64,000 nucleotides of DNA, taken from assembly GCA_027422505.1 (NCBI GenBank), contig JAPQWV010000018.1, forward strand, positions 15,704,001 through 15,768,000. Reading direction: 5' to 3'. Below are positions 1-10,986 of this stretch, in pieces. Origin of the DNA: Craterostigma plantagineum. Its lineage: Eukaryota; Streptophyta; Magnoliopsida; Lamiales; Linderniaceae. The notes beneath the pieces were generated by a model. It searched no databases, was not told the DNA's origin, and saw nothing but the letters and a program-made list of their open reading frames with translations. Within the stretch, counting starts at the first letter, position 1; every line of letters begins with the position of its first letter. The position numbers were made by a program, and so were the translations under genes.

Positions 1-797
1 AGAAGGTATATCAACGGAAGAAGAATTTTCAGAATGACGAGATTTTGCTTCCTCGATCTTAGAAGAGAAATCTTCTAATTGTTTTATCTTAGAGTAGAGC
101 TTCATACGTTCTTCAATTAAGAAAGCATAGTTATTTTGAGCAGTGCTCTTCTCGGCTTGACAGGCGTCTAGACTCTTTCTCAATTCACTAATCTTAGAAT
201 TAGATTTATCTATTTTGGCTTCTAGACTAGTGACCTATTTATTCTCAACTTCTAGTCTACACTTAAGGAGACTTTTCTTGTCTAAATTCCTAAGTAGACA
301 CTTATGGTTGTTGTCTAGTCTGTCCTCAAGTTCCTTAATTTTGAGCTATGCATCTCTAACTGTGGCATCTTAGTCTCACTAATTGTCAAGCTCTTAGTTA
401 GTTCATCTATTTTCGCATTAGAGCTTCTAAGTTCTAATTCGAGACTAGCTATTTTCTCATCAGGCTTAGATGATTTTTCTTCTAACTCTTTTGTACTTTT
501 CTGCTCATTTTTCATGTTAGCATACCTAATTTCTAAGGATTCTAACATGTTAACCAATGTAGAGTTAGAAATCACTGCCTCCTTAGAGGATGTGTTAGTT
601 TCATCTTCGCGTGCCAAAGCCAAGTACATGTTTTGTCCGGAATTTGTAGTCTCTTGCTTATTTGAGCGTGACTTGGTCTTTGTGGTCTGCTTGTTTAACT
701 CCTTCTTGATTAATCGTAGTTGACGCCCAAGCTTCTTCAGCGCTTCATCAGTGTCGGAGCTAGAGTCGTCGGATCGAGTAATCAAGTTGGTGTCCAT
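1..797 (-). pseudogene. Coiled-coil gag-like reading frame of element A (partial, frameshifted)
   Basis: The frame starts with ATG at 797 (MDTNLITRSDDSSSDTDEAL) and is open to 315. The similar protein then continues in another frame (KELEDRLDNNHKCLL) to the window edge, so there is a frameshift near 345, plus at least one in-frame stop further on. It is rich in K, E, L and S with heptad-like spacing, as in a coiled coil. The segment MYLALARED resembles the start of the region that follows the zinc knuckle in SIRE-type Copia gag (inference). NNHKCLL and the KLYSKIKQLED block recur in the 840-residue protein of element E. No zinc knuckle, protease or polymerase is visible in the part present. 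The frame is probably not functional. Confidence 0.75.
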
Positions 798-2545
798 TTT
801 GGTTTTTCTTTAATTTTCAATTATTTAAAATTTTTGTTGCATATTTTGATCGTTCACGTGTTTTGTGATTTGGATTTTTTTTTACTTAATACTGATTAAA
901 ATATTTGGCTTTTAAAAAATTTCAGATTCGAAAAGATTTGGTATTATAGACTTTGATTTAAGAATTTAATAGTATATACCAAAAGCTTTTTCTATAATGT
1001 GCCAATTTGAATATTACTGTTTTCGATCAAAAAAAATTATTTTCGAGTAAAAAATTAATGTGTAAGGTACTGTTTTCGATCGAAAATAATTTTCGAGTAA
1101 ACGTTTTCTGTTCTTTTTTTATTATGTTTTTCGATTGGAAGTAAAATATGGAATCTTGTATGAAAGAGAAAAATTTTCGATTAATACTGTTTCCGTACGT
1201 TAGTTTCTTGCTCACTAATTTTTTTCGCTCACTAATGTTCTTGAATGGTACAATAGCAAAACTTTTTCGATCGTATTATCAATAAAAATTTTGGTTGACT
1301 TTTCAAAGTACTGCTGGGGAGAAAAAAAAAATAGATAACTAATTTTTTTTTAATTGAAAATTTTGCCGTCACAGTATCGAGAAAAATTACCAAAAGCAAG
1401 TATCGAAATAGTTTTGCGATGTTTTGCTGTGAGTTTCATATCAATGCAACAAAGTGATGACTAATGATTAGCAATGATGACTAAGATGATGATGTTGCAA
1501 AGTATTAACTAGTTTGCAAATGGACCCGAAACTTTCCATTACAATCATCAGCGAAAGAGTACCTGATTTGATTTTTTTCAAAGGTTTAGAAAATAGAAAA
1601 TGATTTTCGATGATGTGTTGTAGTTTGTATTTTGACTTTTCAATATCTAGAATAGATAATAGTTTTCGATAGAGACCTTATTATGATCAGTAATGACTTT
1701 TCAAACTTTTATTTGTTTCTCAATCACATACGATAAATAAAAGTTTTTCGATCATAAGTTCAATCATCAATTATTTTCGATCGTAAAAGGCAAAGGAGCA
1801 GTTTCCGGTCAAACCTGTTTTTAGATCATGTGTAATGTCTTTTTCTATTAGTATTTTATTCGCTCGTATACTATTTTCGATCGCAATTCTTTGTCGATCT
1901 ATTTTCAATCTATGTCTTTTGCGAACAGTAGTATTAAGAAAACTTTACTGAACCTTACGAAACACCACTGTAAAATCAGATTTCAAATCGAAACAATTAA
2001 TAATGCAGATTAAGCATGGATTATCGATCGAAAATCATAGAATAACAGTTCTAACATAGAATCAAACCAGAAAACAGCAAAACATGATGTTTTCAGAAAT
2101 TGATGAATTTTATAAGAACAAGAAGAACACAATTTTTCACAAATCCGACCGAAAACAGCAAATTAGTCTGCCAAAGTCCGGGTAATCGATCGAAATCATG
2201 AAATTGACAAGAGTAATCACTCAATTTAGCACAATCAAATCAAAACCAGTTCAATTTTCGAAAAATCAGATTAAGAACTCGAAGAACAATTTTCAATCAA
2301 ATCTTCGAAATTCGATAAAATTTGTGGTTCGATCCAACGAAAACAAGCTCAGATCAATTAGAAACATATAATCGAACCTTAGTAACAGCAAAACAAGCCG
2401 AATTATGGAAGAACAGATCGAATTTCAGCTATGAACAGTCGCACGTGGATAGGGAACCGCGATGAACAGTAATTTTTCGCGATGAACAGTAACTCGCAAA
2501 AAAAATTTCAGCTTTTCAAAATTCGATTCAAATCCTAACACGCTC
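798..2545 (-). other. Long leader of element A with repeated TTTTCGAT motifs
   Basis: This 1.75 kb AT-rich stretch lies between the primer site and the coiled-coil frame. It has no convincing gene. TTTTCGAT, ATTTTCGAG and CGATCGAAAA variants recur many times. Element E has a comparable leader, but built on a TCTCGACATTT motif. Confidence 0.6.
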
Positions 2546-2558
2546 GGCTCTGATACCA
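2546..2558 (-). promoter_or_regulatory. Primer-binding site of element A (initiator tRNA-Met)
   Basis: On the minus strand the sequence is TGGTATCAGAGCC, the standard plant initiator tRNA-Met complement, two bases inside the LTR edge. Confidence 0.88.
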
Positions 2559-2560
2559 AT

Positions 2561-2923
2561 TGTTAAAACCCTAGATATCCAACCTAGATCGAATTACTAA
2601 GAATTGAATAGCAAATCTAAGAAATTCGAGAGCTTACGATTGAGATTTGCTTACGAAGAAAGCTTGGGAGAGAAGCAACGTTGAGAGCATTCAAGGGAGG
2701 CGGAAATCTTCTCTCTAAATTTTCAATTCTATTTTTCGATCCGAATTCCCTTGTACAACGCACTCCTTACTTTCTAAGGAGTTCACTTATATATACCACC
2801 TCGTGGTATATTTACACAAGTAGTCCTACAAAATGACTAATTACAATTTAGCCCAAGGCTACTAATTTGCATAGCAAGACTAAGACAACTATATTAATTG
2901 AATACAATTAAATAGTTCCAACA
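2561..2923 (-). repeat. 5' LTR of element A
   Basis: It is 363 bp and on the minus strand begins TGTTGGAACTATTTAATTG and ends GGTTTTAACA. A TATATATAAG box lies at 2787-2796, directly next to the inverted repeat TATACCAC/GTGGTATA (2792-2810). The first 45 bp resemble the LTR start of element E. Confidence 0.85.
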
Positions 2924-5900
2924 CGTACTGCCAGACTAATTAGATAACGAAAAGTTGTTGCATCCACCACAGAAGAATAAGTCTCCTCGTATCAATGCCA
3001 GGTCTTTGTGAAAAACCTTTAGCAACAAGTCGTGCTTTGTATCTCGCAATTTCACCGTTTTCATTTTTCTTTCTAGTAAAAACTCATCTATATCCAACTG
3101 GCTTTACATTTTCTGGTATACGGACCACATGTCCGAATACTTTTCGTTTCTCAAGTGATTTTAATTCTGCCTCGATTGCATCTTTCCATTTTGGCCAATC
3201 AATTCTTTGTCGACATTCATTTATAGATTTTGGTTCATGATCCTCATTTTCATTAATCTCATGTAGCGCTACATTAAATGAGAAAACATCATCAACGTTG
3301 ACTTCATCTCGGTTCCATCTTATTCCATCATGGGCATAATTTATTGAGATCTCTTCATTTTCAATATTTTCACAACTTTCAAGTACCTGATCAGATTTAT
3401 TTATGCCCATGGACTCTCTTAGAGTTGACGTGTCCTCGATTTGACCATCTATTTTATTTGCTTCTTTTCTCTTACGATGATTCTTGTCTTCGGATCCGAG
3501 GGCCTACCATGTTTCAACTGCGGTTTCGGCTCAATTATTAGTATTATCAATAGAAGTATCAATTCTAACAGGAGCATTAACAGCTGGTATATGCGATTTA
3601 GTCACCTTTTCTTGTCAGTAAAACTGTCTGGCAATTGATTTGCTAAATTTTGAAAATGAATTATCTTTTGAACATCAAGTTCACATTCTTTTGTACGAGG
3701 ATCAAAATGAGCCAATGATAATTCATTCCAACTAATATCTTTAATCAACTGTTTATTATCTTTATCTCCCCCTAATGTTGGAAATTTTGATTTATCAAAA
3801 TGACAGCCGGCAAATCGAGCCGTAAATAAATCTCCTGTCAATGGTTCTAAATTTTTTAGTATTGACTTCAAATCCAATATATATGCACAACCTTCTCTGA
3901 GGTCCCATTTTAGTGCGTTGTGGTGGAGCAATTGGAACATATACTGCACATCCAAAAATTCTCAGATGGGATATATCTAGTTCCTGACCGAAAACCATTT
4001 GTAATGGGGAAACATTATGATAAATTGTGGGTCGAATGCGAATAAGTGATGCTGCATGCAAAATAGCATATACCCAACATGATAAGGGAAGCTTCGACTT
4101 CATTAGTAATGGTCTTGCTATTAATTGTAATCTTTTATTAATGATTCCGCAAGTCCATTTTGAGTATGTGCATGTGCTATGGGTGTTCAACATCAATCCC
4201 AATAGACATACAATATCCATTAAATGCTTCAAGGGTGAATTCACCAGCATTGTCAAGATGTATTTTCTGAATTGGATAATCAGGAAAATGTGCTCGTAAT
4301 CGAACTAACTGAGCAAGCAGTCTAGCAAACGCAACATTGCGTGTTGATAATAGTGATACATGCGACCATTTCGTTGATGCATCTGTTAAAACCATGAAGT
4401 ATCTAAACGGACCACATGATGGATGAATTGGTCCACAAATATCACCTTGAATACGTTTACCGGTGATGGTCTAACGATTAATTTTCCTTTTGAGCAAGCA
4501 TCACATGATAACTCGTTGGATTGAATAATCTTCTTATTTTTCAAAATGTGTCCACATGAGTTCTCAATTATTCTTCGCATCATAGTTGAACCGGGATGGA
4601 CTAACCGGTCACGTCACACTACAAATAAATCATTGTTTATAAAATTGGACTCAGTTGTATTAATATACGCATAGTATAAAACGGAGGATAATGCGGATAA
4701 TTTTTCTATAATGCATTTCCTATTTAAAATCACATTTGTGATTTGAAGGTAATCATTTTCACCTTCTTTTGTAGTCTCAATATGATATCCGTTTTTACGG
4801 ATGTCTTTAAAACTCAATAAGTTTCTATGAGACTTCGAAGAATATAATGCATTTTCAATATGCAATTTTGTTCCTCCGGATAATAAGACATTAGCTCTTC
4901 CAAAGCCTTCAATCAATTTTGTAATTCTCGAAATAGTAATAACATTTGCTTCTTGAGTAATCAATCGGATGAAATATTTCTTATCCGTGAGTATTGTATG
5001 AGTCGTTGCGCTGTCCACAAGACATAAATCTCCACGTGTGTTCAGCCCCTCAAGAAAACACATTAATTATTAATTATACATAAAATTCATGATAATGAAT
5101 CACATGTACATAAAATATACACAATAATAAGTCTTTTATTCATTATGATCGGCGAGAAATTCTTCAAGATCCGTGTGGCGTACATAAAAGTTCATGATAA
5201 TGCATTACACGTACATAAAATATTAATACGATACCCAATAATAAATCTTTTATTCATTATGATCGGCGAGAAATTCTCCAAGATCAACGTGGGGAATATC
5301 ATCGAGGTTGAGATTAGAACCTCCTTCATCTTGAACAAAGTTTGTCTCAATTTTCTTTCCTTTTTCAAGAGATTTTTGATAGAGCTCAACAAGATATTTT
5401 TCCACACGACAAGTACGAGCATAATGACCTTTCATACCACAATGAGAACATGGTTCATCAAATCGCCTTTTAGATTGTTCGTCGGTTTCCTCTTTATTTT
5501 CATTTTTCCTTTTCTGATAAAAATTATCATAATTACCATAATGCTGACGGCTACGGCCACGACCTCGGCCAAGACCACGACCACCTCCACGACCTCGATT
5601 ATTATACATGCCACGACCGAGAAAGCTATTGCCTCGACTACTTTGGTATTTGTTAATATTGACTTCAGGAATATGAGCAGAGCCCGTTGGTCGTGATTGA
5701 TGGTTCTTCAATAATAACTCATTATTTTGTTCAGCAACGAGGAGACATGAAATTAATTCTGAATATTTCTTAAAACCTTTTAACGATATTGTTGTTGTAA
5801 CAACAAATTCGCTGCATGGAACGTGGTGAAGGTTTTCTCCATCATACTTGCTTCTCTAACTTCATGTCCACACAATCTTAATTGAGAAGTAATTCTGAAC

Positions 5901-6254
5901 ATAGCAGAATTATAACCACTTACAGATTTATAATCTTGGAACCGTAAGTTTGTCCATTCATATTGGACATTTGGTAGGATCACAGTCTTCTAATGGTCGT
6001 ATCTTTCTTTTAGATTAGTCCACAAAATAAGTGGATCGTTCACAGTAAGATATTCCACCTTTAAACTTTCATGAAGGTGGTGACAGAGAAATATCATGGC
6101 CTTGGCCTTGTCTTGGCTCGATGCGGTATTATCAGCTTGTATAGTAGTTCCCAGGCCTTTAATCAAGATGGATTTCGGCATCCAAAATCCATGACAAATA
6201 GTTCTTGCCCGTGATATCCAGAGCAACAATATCAAGCTTTTGAAGATTCGACAT
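2924..6254 (-). pseudogene. Gag-pol pseudogene of Copia element B
   Basis: The frame starts at ATG 6254 with MSNLQKLDIVALDITGKNYL, typical of the plant Copia gag that includes KASSQDKAKA-like and LKERYDH blocks. A GRGRGRGR-rich stretch and a CCHC knuckle (CSHCGMKGHYARTC) follow near 5430-5600. Protease-like sequence (LCLVDSATTHTILT) is near 5030. Integrase segments lie at 4580-3800, including DNAGEFT of the catalytic core near 4270 and a FGCAVYVP block. The start of reverse transcriptase is at 3240-2924, with the [14 protein letters not shown] and [14 protein letters not shown] blocks split by a 1-base deletion near 2990. The frame is broken in at least eight places, so no product is expected. 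The reverse transcriptase stops exactly at the LTR of element A. Confidence 0.88.
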
Positions 6255-6480
6255 TTTAGTATCACAGAATATAACAATTGGTTAAGAAAAATAGTTCAAA
6301 GCGTAAATAACAGTAATATTAACGTTATTGCGATAAACTAAAAGTCAAATTTAATAAAATGACATAATTAAAAAGTCAACAGCCCAGCTAGGACTCGAAA
6401 TCTGGTGCTCATGCCACAAGTTTGTGGAGGTTACCGCTAGAGCTAACGGTCTTTTTGTGTTGTAAGATATGAAAGTGAAA

Positions 6481-7546
6481 GGTTTAATTATTTTTTTAGT
6501 CACATAAGTTAGGGGGTAGCGTTATAGGGAGCGTTATTTTAGGGGTTGGCAATTAGGGACTTTAACTTTCAAAAAGTAAGCATTTTTAGGACAATACGCC
6601 TCGATCCGGTATTAAACCCAAACCCGCTGATGTGGCAGCCGACCCGCTGACATGCACGTTTGTAAGAAATTCGACATGGCACCACGTTATAAAAACTGCT
6701 GAAGTGGTGCCATTACAAAAAAAAATAGCGACGGATATACCGCCGCTAAAAAAATGCACAAACACAACTGAAAAATAAAAAACAGTCGCCTGTTCCCGTC
6801 GCCGTCGCCGCACCACCACGTCCGGATCTAAAGCAACCCGTCGGCGCCCAACTCCGCCACACATAGAGAGATAATTTGGCCAAGAACACGTTGAACAATC
6901 AATTGGTTTCTGAACTACAGAAATTAGGGATTCGATTTTGGTATTGAATAATTACCTTGCCGATTTTGGGGACGATCGAAGCATTGAGAGGCTGGCCGTC
7001 GAATTTCCTCGCCTTACTCTTCCACAATGTCCCCCAAACCGGACATCAGCCAGCAGCTTCCTGTCGCCCCCAATCGTCGATCCATAGCTGCTCAAATCAG
7101 CATTAGCAGCAGGACGACCGAGAAACCTAGGAGCATCATAGCACTCTTGCTGAAGCATCGGCATTATAGGAGCTGGGAAATGACCGTCGTGGTCGTAGAA
7201 CTACGAGTAGCTGAGCTGTTTTTAAATTTTCTTTTAATTTTTTCCTTTAGCGACGGAATCTTTTTGTGATGGAACTGAATTTTTTTTTTTTTTAATTTTT
7301 CCCCTCCTTTAGCGACGGTACGTCTGCCGGTAAATTTCGTCGCCAATCCGTAATGAATCTTTAAGCATACATGTCAGCGGGTCGATTCCTACGTCAGCGG
7401 TTGGGTCAAAATATCGGCCGGAGCGTATATTGTCCTAAAAATGCTTACTTTTTTTAAGTTAAAGTCCCTATATTGCCAACCCCTAAAATAACGGTCCCTA
7501 TAATGTCACACCCTCTAAAGTACGGGACCAAAAAAGTAATTAAGCC
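6481..7546. mobile_element. Mutator-like element with ~120-bp inverted repeats (possible Pack-MULE)
   Basis: Both ends read GGYTTAATTA and are inverted copies for about 120 bp (6481-6600 against 7425-7546), sharing stretches such as TTATTTTAGGGGTTGGCAAT. The flanking 9-mers are AAAGTGAAA (6472-6480) and AAAGTAAAA (7547-7555), matching at 8 of 9, as expected for Mutator-type target duplication. The 1066-bp element carries no transposase. Its interior is more GC-rich and gene-like: minus-strand 7180-6960 reads as a plausible exon fragment (PMLQQECYDAPRFLGRP) followed by a possible splice donor near 6955. That suggests a captured gene piece, but I cannot name the parent. Confidence 0.82.
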
Positions 7547-7667
7547 AAAGTAAAATGTATTTATTATACCTTCGCGTGATGACGTCGACGCAATTCAAAT
7601 GGTCGGAACTCGTGGTTGGAGTGATGACGTCGGCGAAACTCGGTTGGTTAGAACCTCGTGCTGATAA

Positions 7668-7898
7668 TGTGTTACAAAATAGTTAGTTTTATGGTATCTA
7701 TGGAAGCTTTTAATGCTAAGTATAATATCTATAGTTTATTAGTGGTATGATACAAGCAAAGAACACGTATAATATAAACAAAGCTTAATAATATCTTGTA
7801 CATTTTTCATGGAACGATACAACATATTTATAGGCAAAAATTTCATCTACCATTGCAGCTAATTTACAACTAATAAATCTGTGGACATCCACATAACA
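7668..7898 (-). repeat. 5' LTR of Copia element B
   Basis: About 231 bp. On the minus strand it begins TGTTATGTGGATGTCCACAG and ends near TAACACA, followed by TTATCAGCACGAGG, a motif often found at this place in this Copia type. A TATAAATA box lies near 7826-7833. Edges are judged by eye because the second LTR is not in the window. Confidence 0.65.
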
Positions 7899-8116
7899 AA
7901 TTTTGATTATTAATAACAGTAACAAAAATTTGTGAAGCACACCGCAATAGGCTTTTCTCCTTTATTTGTTGAACGAAATATGCATGTAGACCAGTAGGCA
8001 ATCATTATCCTACAGGGTCGATTACGACGAAATCACTATTCATTTCTTCATTCGCATATATAAGTATTAATATATTTAACAAGTAAGCCCATTAATACAT
8101 AACTATGTAAATGTTT

Positions 8117-9022
8117 GTGTTGACCTTTTTGGTCCGTATATGTTAGAGAGTTTTGATGAACGATGTAATTGTAATGACATTAGGTCTATAAAATAAGCAA
8201 TTCGATTTGTTAAGAGCATGATTTATATGGTATGATTGACTCGAAAATTGCATGGGAACTATGTTTGATTTGGTAATTATTGATTGATATGATTTTCCAT
8301 GTGAAGTGCTATTTGTAAAAGATTATATATGAGCTGCACTTCAGATTCTCGAGGAACTAAGAACTTGCGAATATAAGCCTACGAGAGATTCTTGAGCAGA
8401 AACATACTGAGAGATTCCTGAGTTCCCACTTGCGATAGCTTTCTGCCCACCTGAGCTTTAACTTGCATATCCATCACTGAGCGAGTGATTCATCCTGTTA
8501 TTCCATCCTCCCACGCCATACATTCTGTCTTCGGACGTGAGCAATACCAAGGAGGCAAGGTCGTCGTTTACGCACACGTGAAGGGAAGGACAAGTCCGGG
8601 GGCCCTTCGGTAGCGAGCTGTGTCTGTCGGGATCAAGGAGATTCCGAGGAACGAAACTCGGCGTGTGGTAACCTAGTAGTGTCTAGTGTTCGACTTGTTT
8701 CGGTTGTGTATTGGGCTAACCAATCAGTTTTGTATCCAGCTACGGTGCAATATAGTGATTGGTTAAACTCTTGGGAAGCAAATCCCAAGGAGAGGAGTAA
8801 ACCCCAATTGGGGATATAACCTCTATAAAAATCTGTCTCGCATTTACTTTTCAGTTATCTCTTTATTGTTGTGAGACAGACCCGACGCACATCCGACGTT
8901 ACTAGGATATATCAGCATACTCGTCACAAACATCAGTAGGCATATCTAAGTCACCAAACTTAGCATTTGTGAAAAGAAGCATAAAATTTTTATAAGCCTA
9001 ATTCACCCCCCTCTTAGGCACA
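8117..9022 (+). repeat. Probable solo LTR of a SIRE-type Copia element
   Basis: The block begins TGTTGACCTTTTTGG and ends with AATTCACCCCCCTCTTAGGC, a combination I know from SIRE-type LTRs. A CTATAAAAAT box lies at 8823-8832. No internal region or second copy flanks it, and I found no clear target duplication, so the edges are approximate. Confidence 0.5.
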
Positions 9023-9117
9023 TTTTTATCTTCAGTTTGGGCTTGTAATTAATTCAATAGCCCATGTTGCTCAATTTATTAAAATATCATTGTTTCTCCG
9101 GACATCTTACATAACCT

Positions 9118-10771
9118 AATTGAATAAGTTTTTTACACATAGGTACCCATGTCAGAAAATTTTACAGATAGGTACCCGATTTAAATTTTTACCAGTTTCT
9201 TCAGTCATGCCGTACCTTCCTGTGTGTGCATCGCATACCATAACATGTTGACGTAGGGTACCTAAATGTGTTCATACGGCGTACCTATGTTTTAAATAGG
9301 GCGTACCGAAATGTGCTAAAACGGCATACCGTTTTCTATATATATAGGGTACCCAAATGTGTTGATTTAGGGTACTCGAATTGTTGTATGGCGTACCTGC
9401 GGCGGATCGGGTACCTATCTGTAAAAAATATATTCAGTACCTACATATAAAAAAATCCTGACAGTGTACTAAATTACAAGTTTTTTTTACAGAGAGTGTA
9501 TATATATGTAAAGACCCCTTGTTTCTCAAATATAATTTTAGAATCCAAAAAGCAGCTAAAATGCCATCGTCCACCAGTCGAGGATTTCAATAGAATTGAT
9601 TGATTGAAGGGTTTTCGGTTTTTTTTTTTATGCTTTTCTCTCCCATATGTCTGTTAGGCCAATATGCTGCTAGGTTCATCTAAGGTTTCTACGTTACCTT
9701 TTATGTTTTTCTTTCTCTGTTCAGGTTTTGATTGATTCAATTTTGAGAGTTATAACATTTAATTTTAAGCTGATGGTATTGTTCGAAGGCTGCTTACTAT
9801 ATACTATTTCAACTTCATCCTTTATTTAAATTTCGATTTTTCGGTAGGTAACCAGAAAACTGAAAAAAATAGTTTTAAAATTCGGTTCGGTATTCGGTTT
9901 TCAAATTCTTAAACCGAAAATTTCGGTTAATCGTCGGCTCAGTTCGATTCGGTTATTACCGAATGAACAGCCCTACCCTTAACGTATTCGTATGACACAA
10001 TGATTTTAAATGACAAAAAAACGAGATTTTCTAGGTGTAAGACTCGTTAATTGTTATGGAATTCTAGAAGTGACTAAAAATGGTTCATACACCTAAAAAT
10101 AACATTAAAATCGCGACGTTACACGTTAGCGGTACGTACCTTGAAAACACTTTGGCCACTAATTGAAAAGCCTTAACACATGGGAACCAACTGCAATAAA
10201 AAATATTTTGGGCACAGTTGGAAAAGTATTAAACACACGAGTATCTATCGGATTGAAAAAAAACTTAGGGCACTAACTAAAAAGCTTAAACATAGGGGTA
10301 CCAAGTTTAATTTCCGTATTTTAAATACTCTAAAAAAATTTGTTTAATAAATAGCTATTAGGGGTTTTTACACATAAGTATCTATTTGAAAAAACATTTG
10401 TAATTTAGTACCCAGTCAGGATTTTTTTATATGTAGGTACCTAACAGAATAAAGTTTTTGCACATAGGTACCCGATCCTCGAAAGTACACCAAACAACAC
10501 ATTTGGGTACCCTATCTCAACTCATTTGGGTACCCTATATAACAGAAAATGGTACGACGTATGTTATATTTAGGTACGCCCTATGTAACACACAGGCATG
10601 CCCGTAGGTACGACGTATCCTATATTTAGGTACCCTATATAAACGTGTTATAGTACGCAATATACACACAGGAAGGTACGATATGACTAAAGAAACTGGT
10701 AAAATTAAATCGGGTACCTATCTATCAAATTTTCTGACATGGGTAGTTATGTGTAAAAAAATTTTCCAATT
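9118..10771. mobile_element. Non-autonomous DNA element with ~400-bp inverted ends rich in GGTACC
   Basis: The sequences at 9118-9490 and 10365-10771 are degenerate inverted copies sharing TTTTTTACACATA, CATGTCAGAAAATTTTACAG and AAATCCTGAC-type blocks. Within both arms the motif TAGGTACCC or its complement recurs about every 20-40 bp. The spacer 9490-10365 has a cluster of TTCGGTTCGG-like motifs (9880-9960) and further GGTACC units at 10130-10310. No transposase is visible. Class (Mutator-like?) and exact ends are uncertain. Confidence 0.65.
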
Positions 10772-10986
10772 GGGTATTTTTCTATAGATTCACCTAGCTA
10801 TTATTGGTTCATGATTAAGATAATTGAATTGTGATTTAAAACGAAAATTTAGCATGTGGACTACAATTATATATAAAATGGAAAACAATTTCTTGTTAAT
10901 ACAAAATCACTCGTCAAATCACTTGAAGAAGTACTACTACCCTTTCAGCTCCATTTCCCGACCTGCGAACCGAGCGATTCCGACGA

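Larger units (their letters stand above)
1..2923 (-). mobile_element. LTR retrotransposon A, 5' part (leaves window at left)
   Basis: Read on the minus strand, the order is 5' LTR (2923 to 2561), tRNA-Met primer site, a leader of about 1.75 kb, then a coiled-coil reading frame that runs off the window. The LTR outer edge at 2923 abuts reverse transcriptase codons of Copia element B with no gap, so A inserted into B. The expected 5-bp target duplication beside it is CGTAC (2924-2928); its partner lies outside the window. The LTR start, primer site and encoded protein resemble element E at 43082-50224, so A and E look like members of one non-autonomous family. Confidence 0.85.
2924..7898 (-). 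mobile_element. Copia-type LTR retrotransposon B (truncated, interrupted)
   Basis: The remnant has a 5' LTR at 7898-7668 and gag-pol remains at 6254-2924. It is cut at 2923 by element A and interrupted at 6481-7546 by a Mutator-like element. The 3' half lies beyond A, outside the window. Many stops and frameshifts show it is old and older than its insertions. Confidence 0.85.

Noticed and set aside
5145..5696. Plus-strand frame of 183 residues
   Set aside because: It is antisense to the gag zinc-knuckle region of Copia B and has only low-complexity T/I-rich sequence.
8117..9022. Full retrotransposon around the LTR-like block
   Set aside because: No primer site, polypurine tract or second LTR flanks it in the expected place, so only a solo LTR is proposed.
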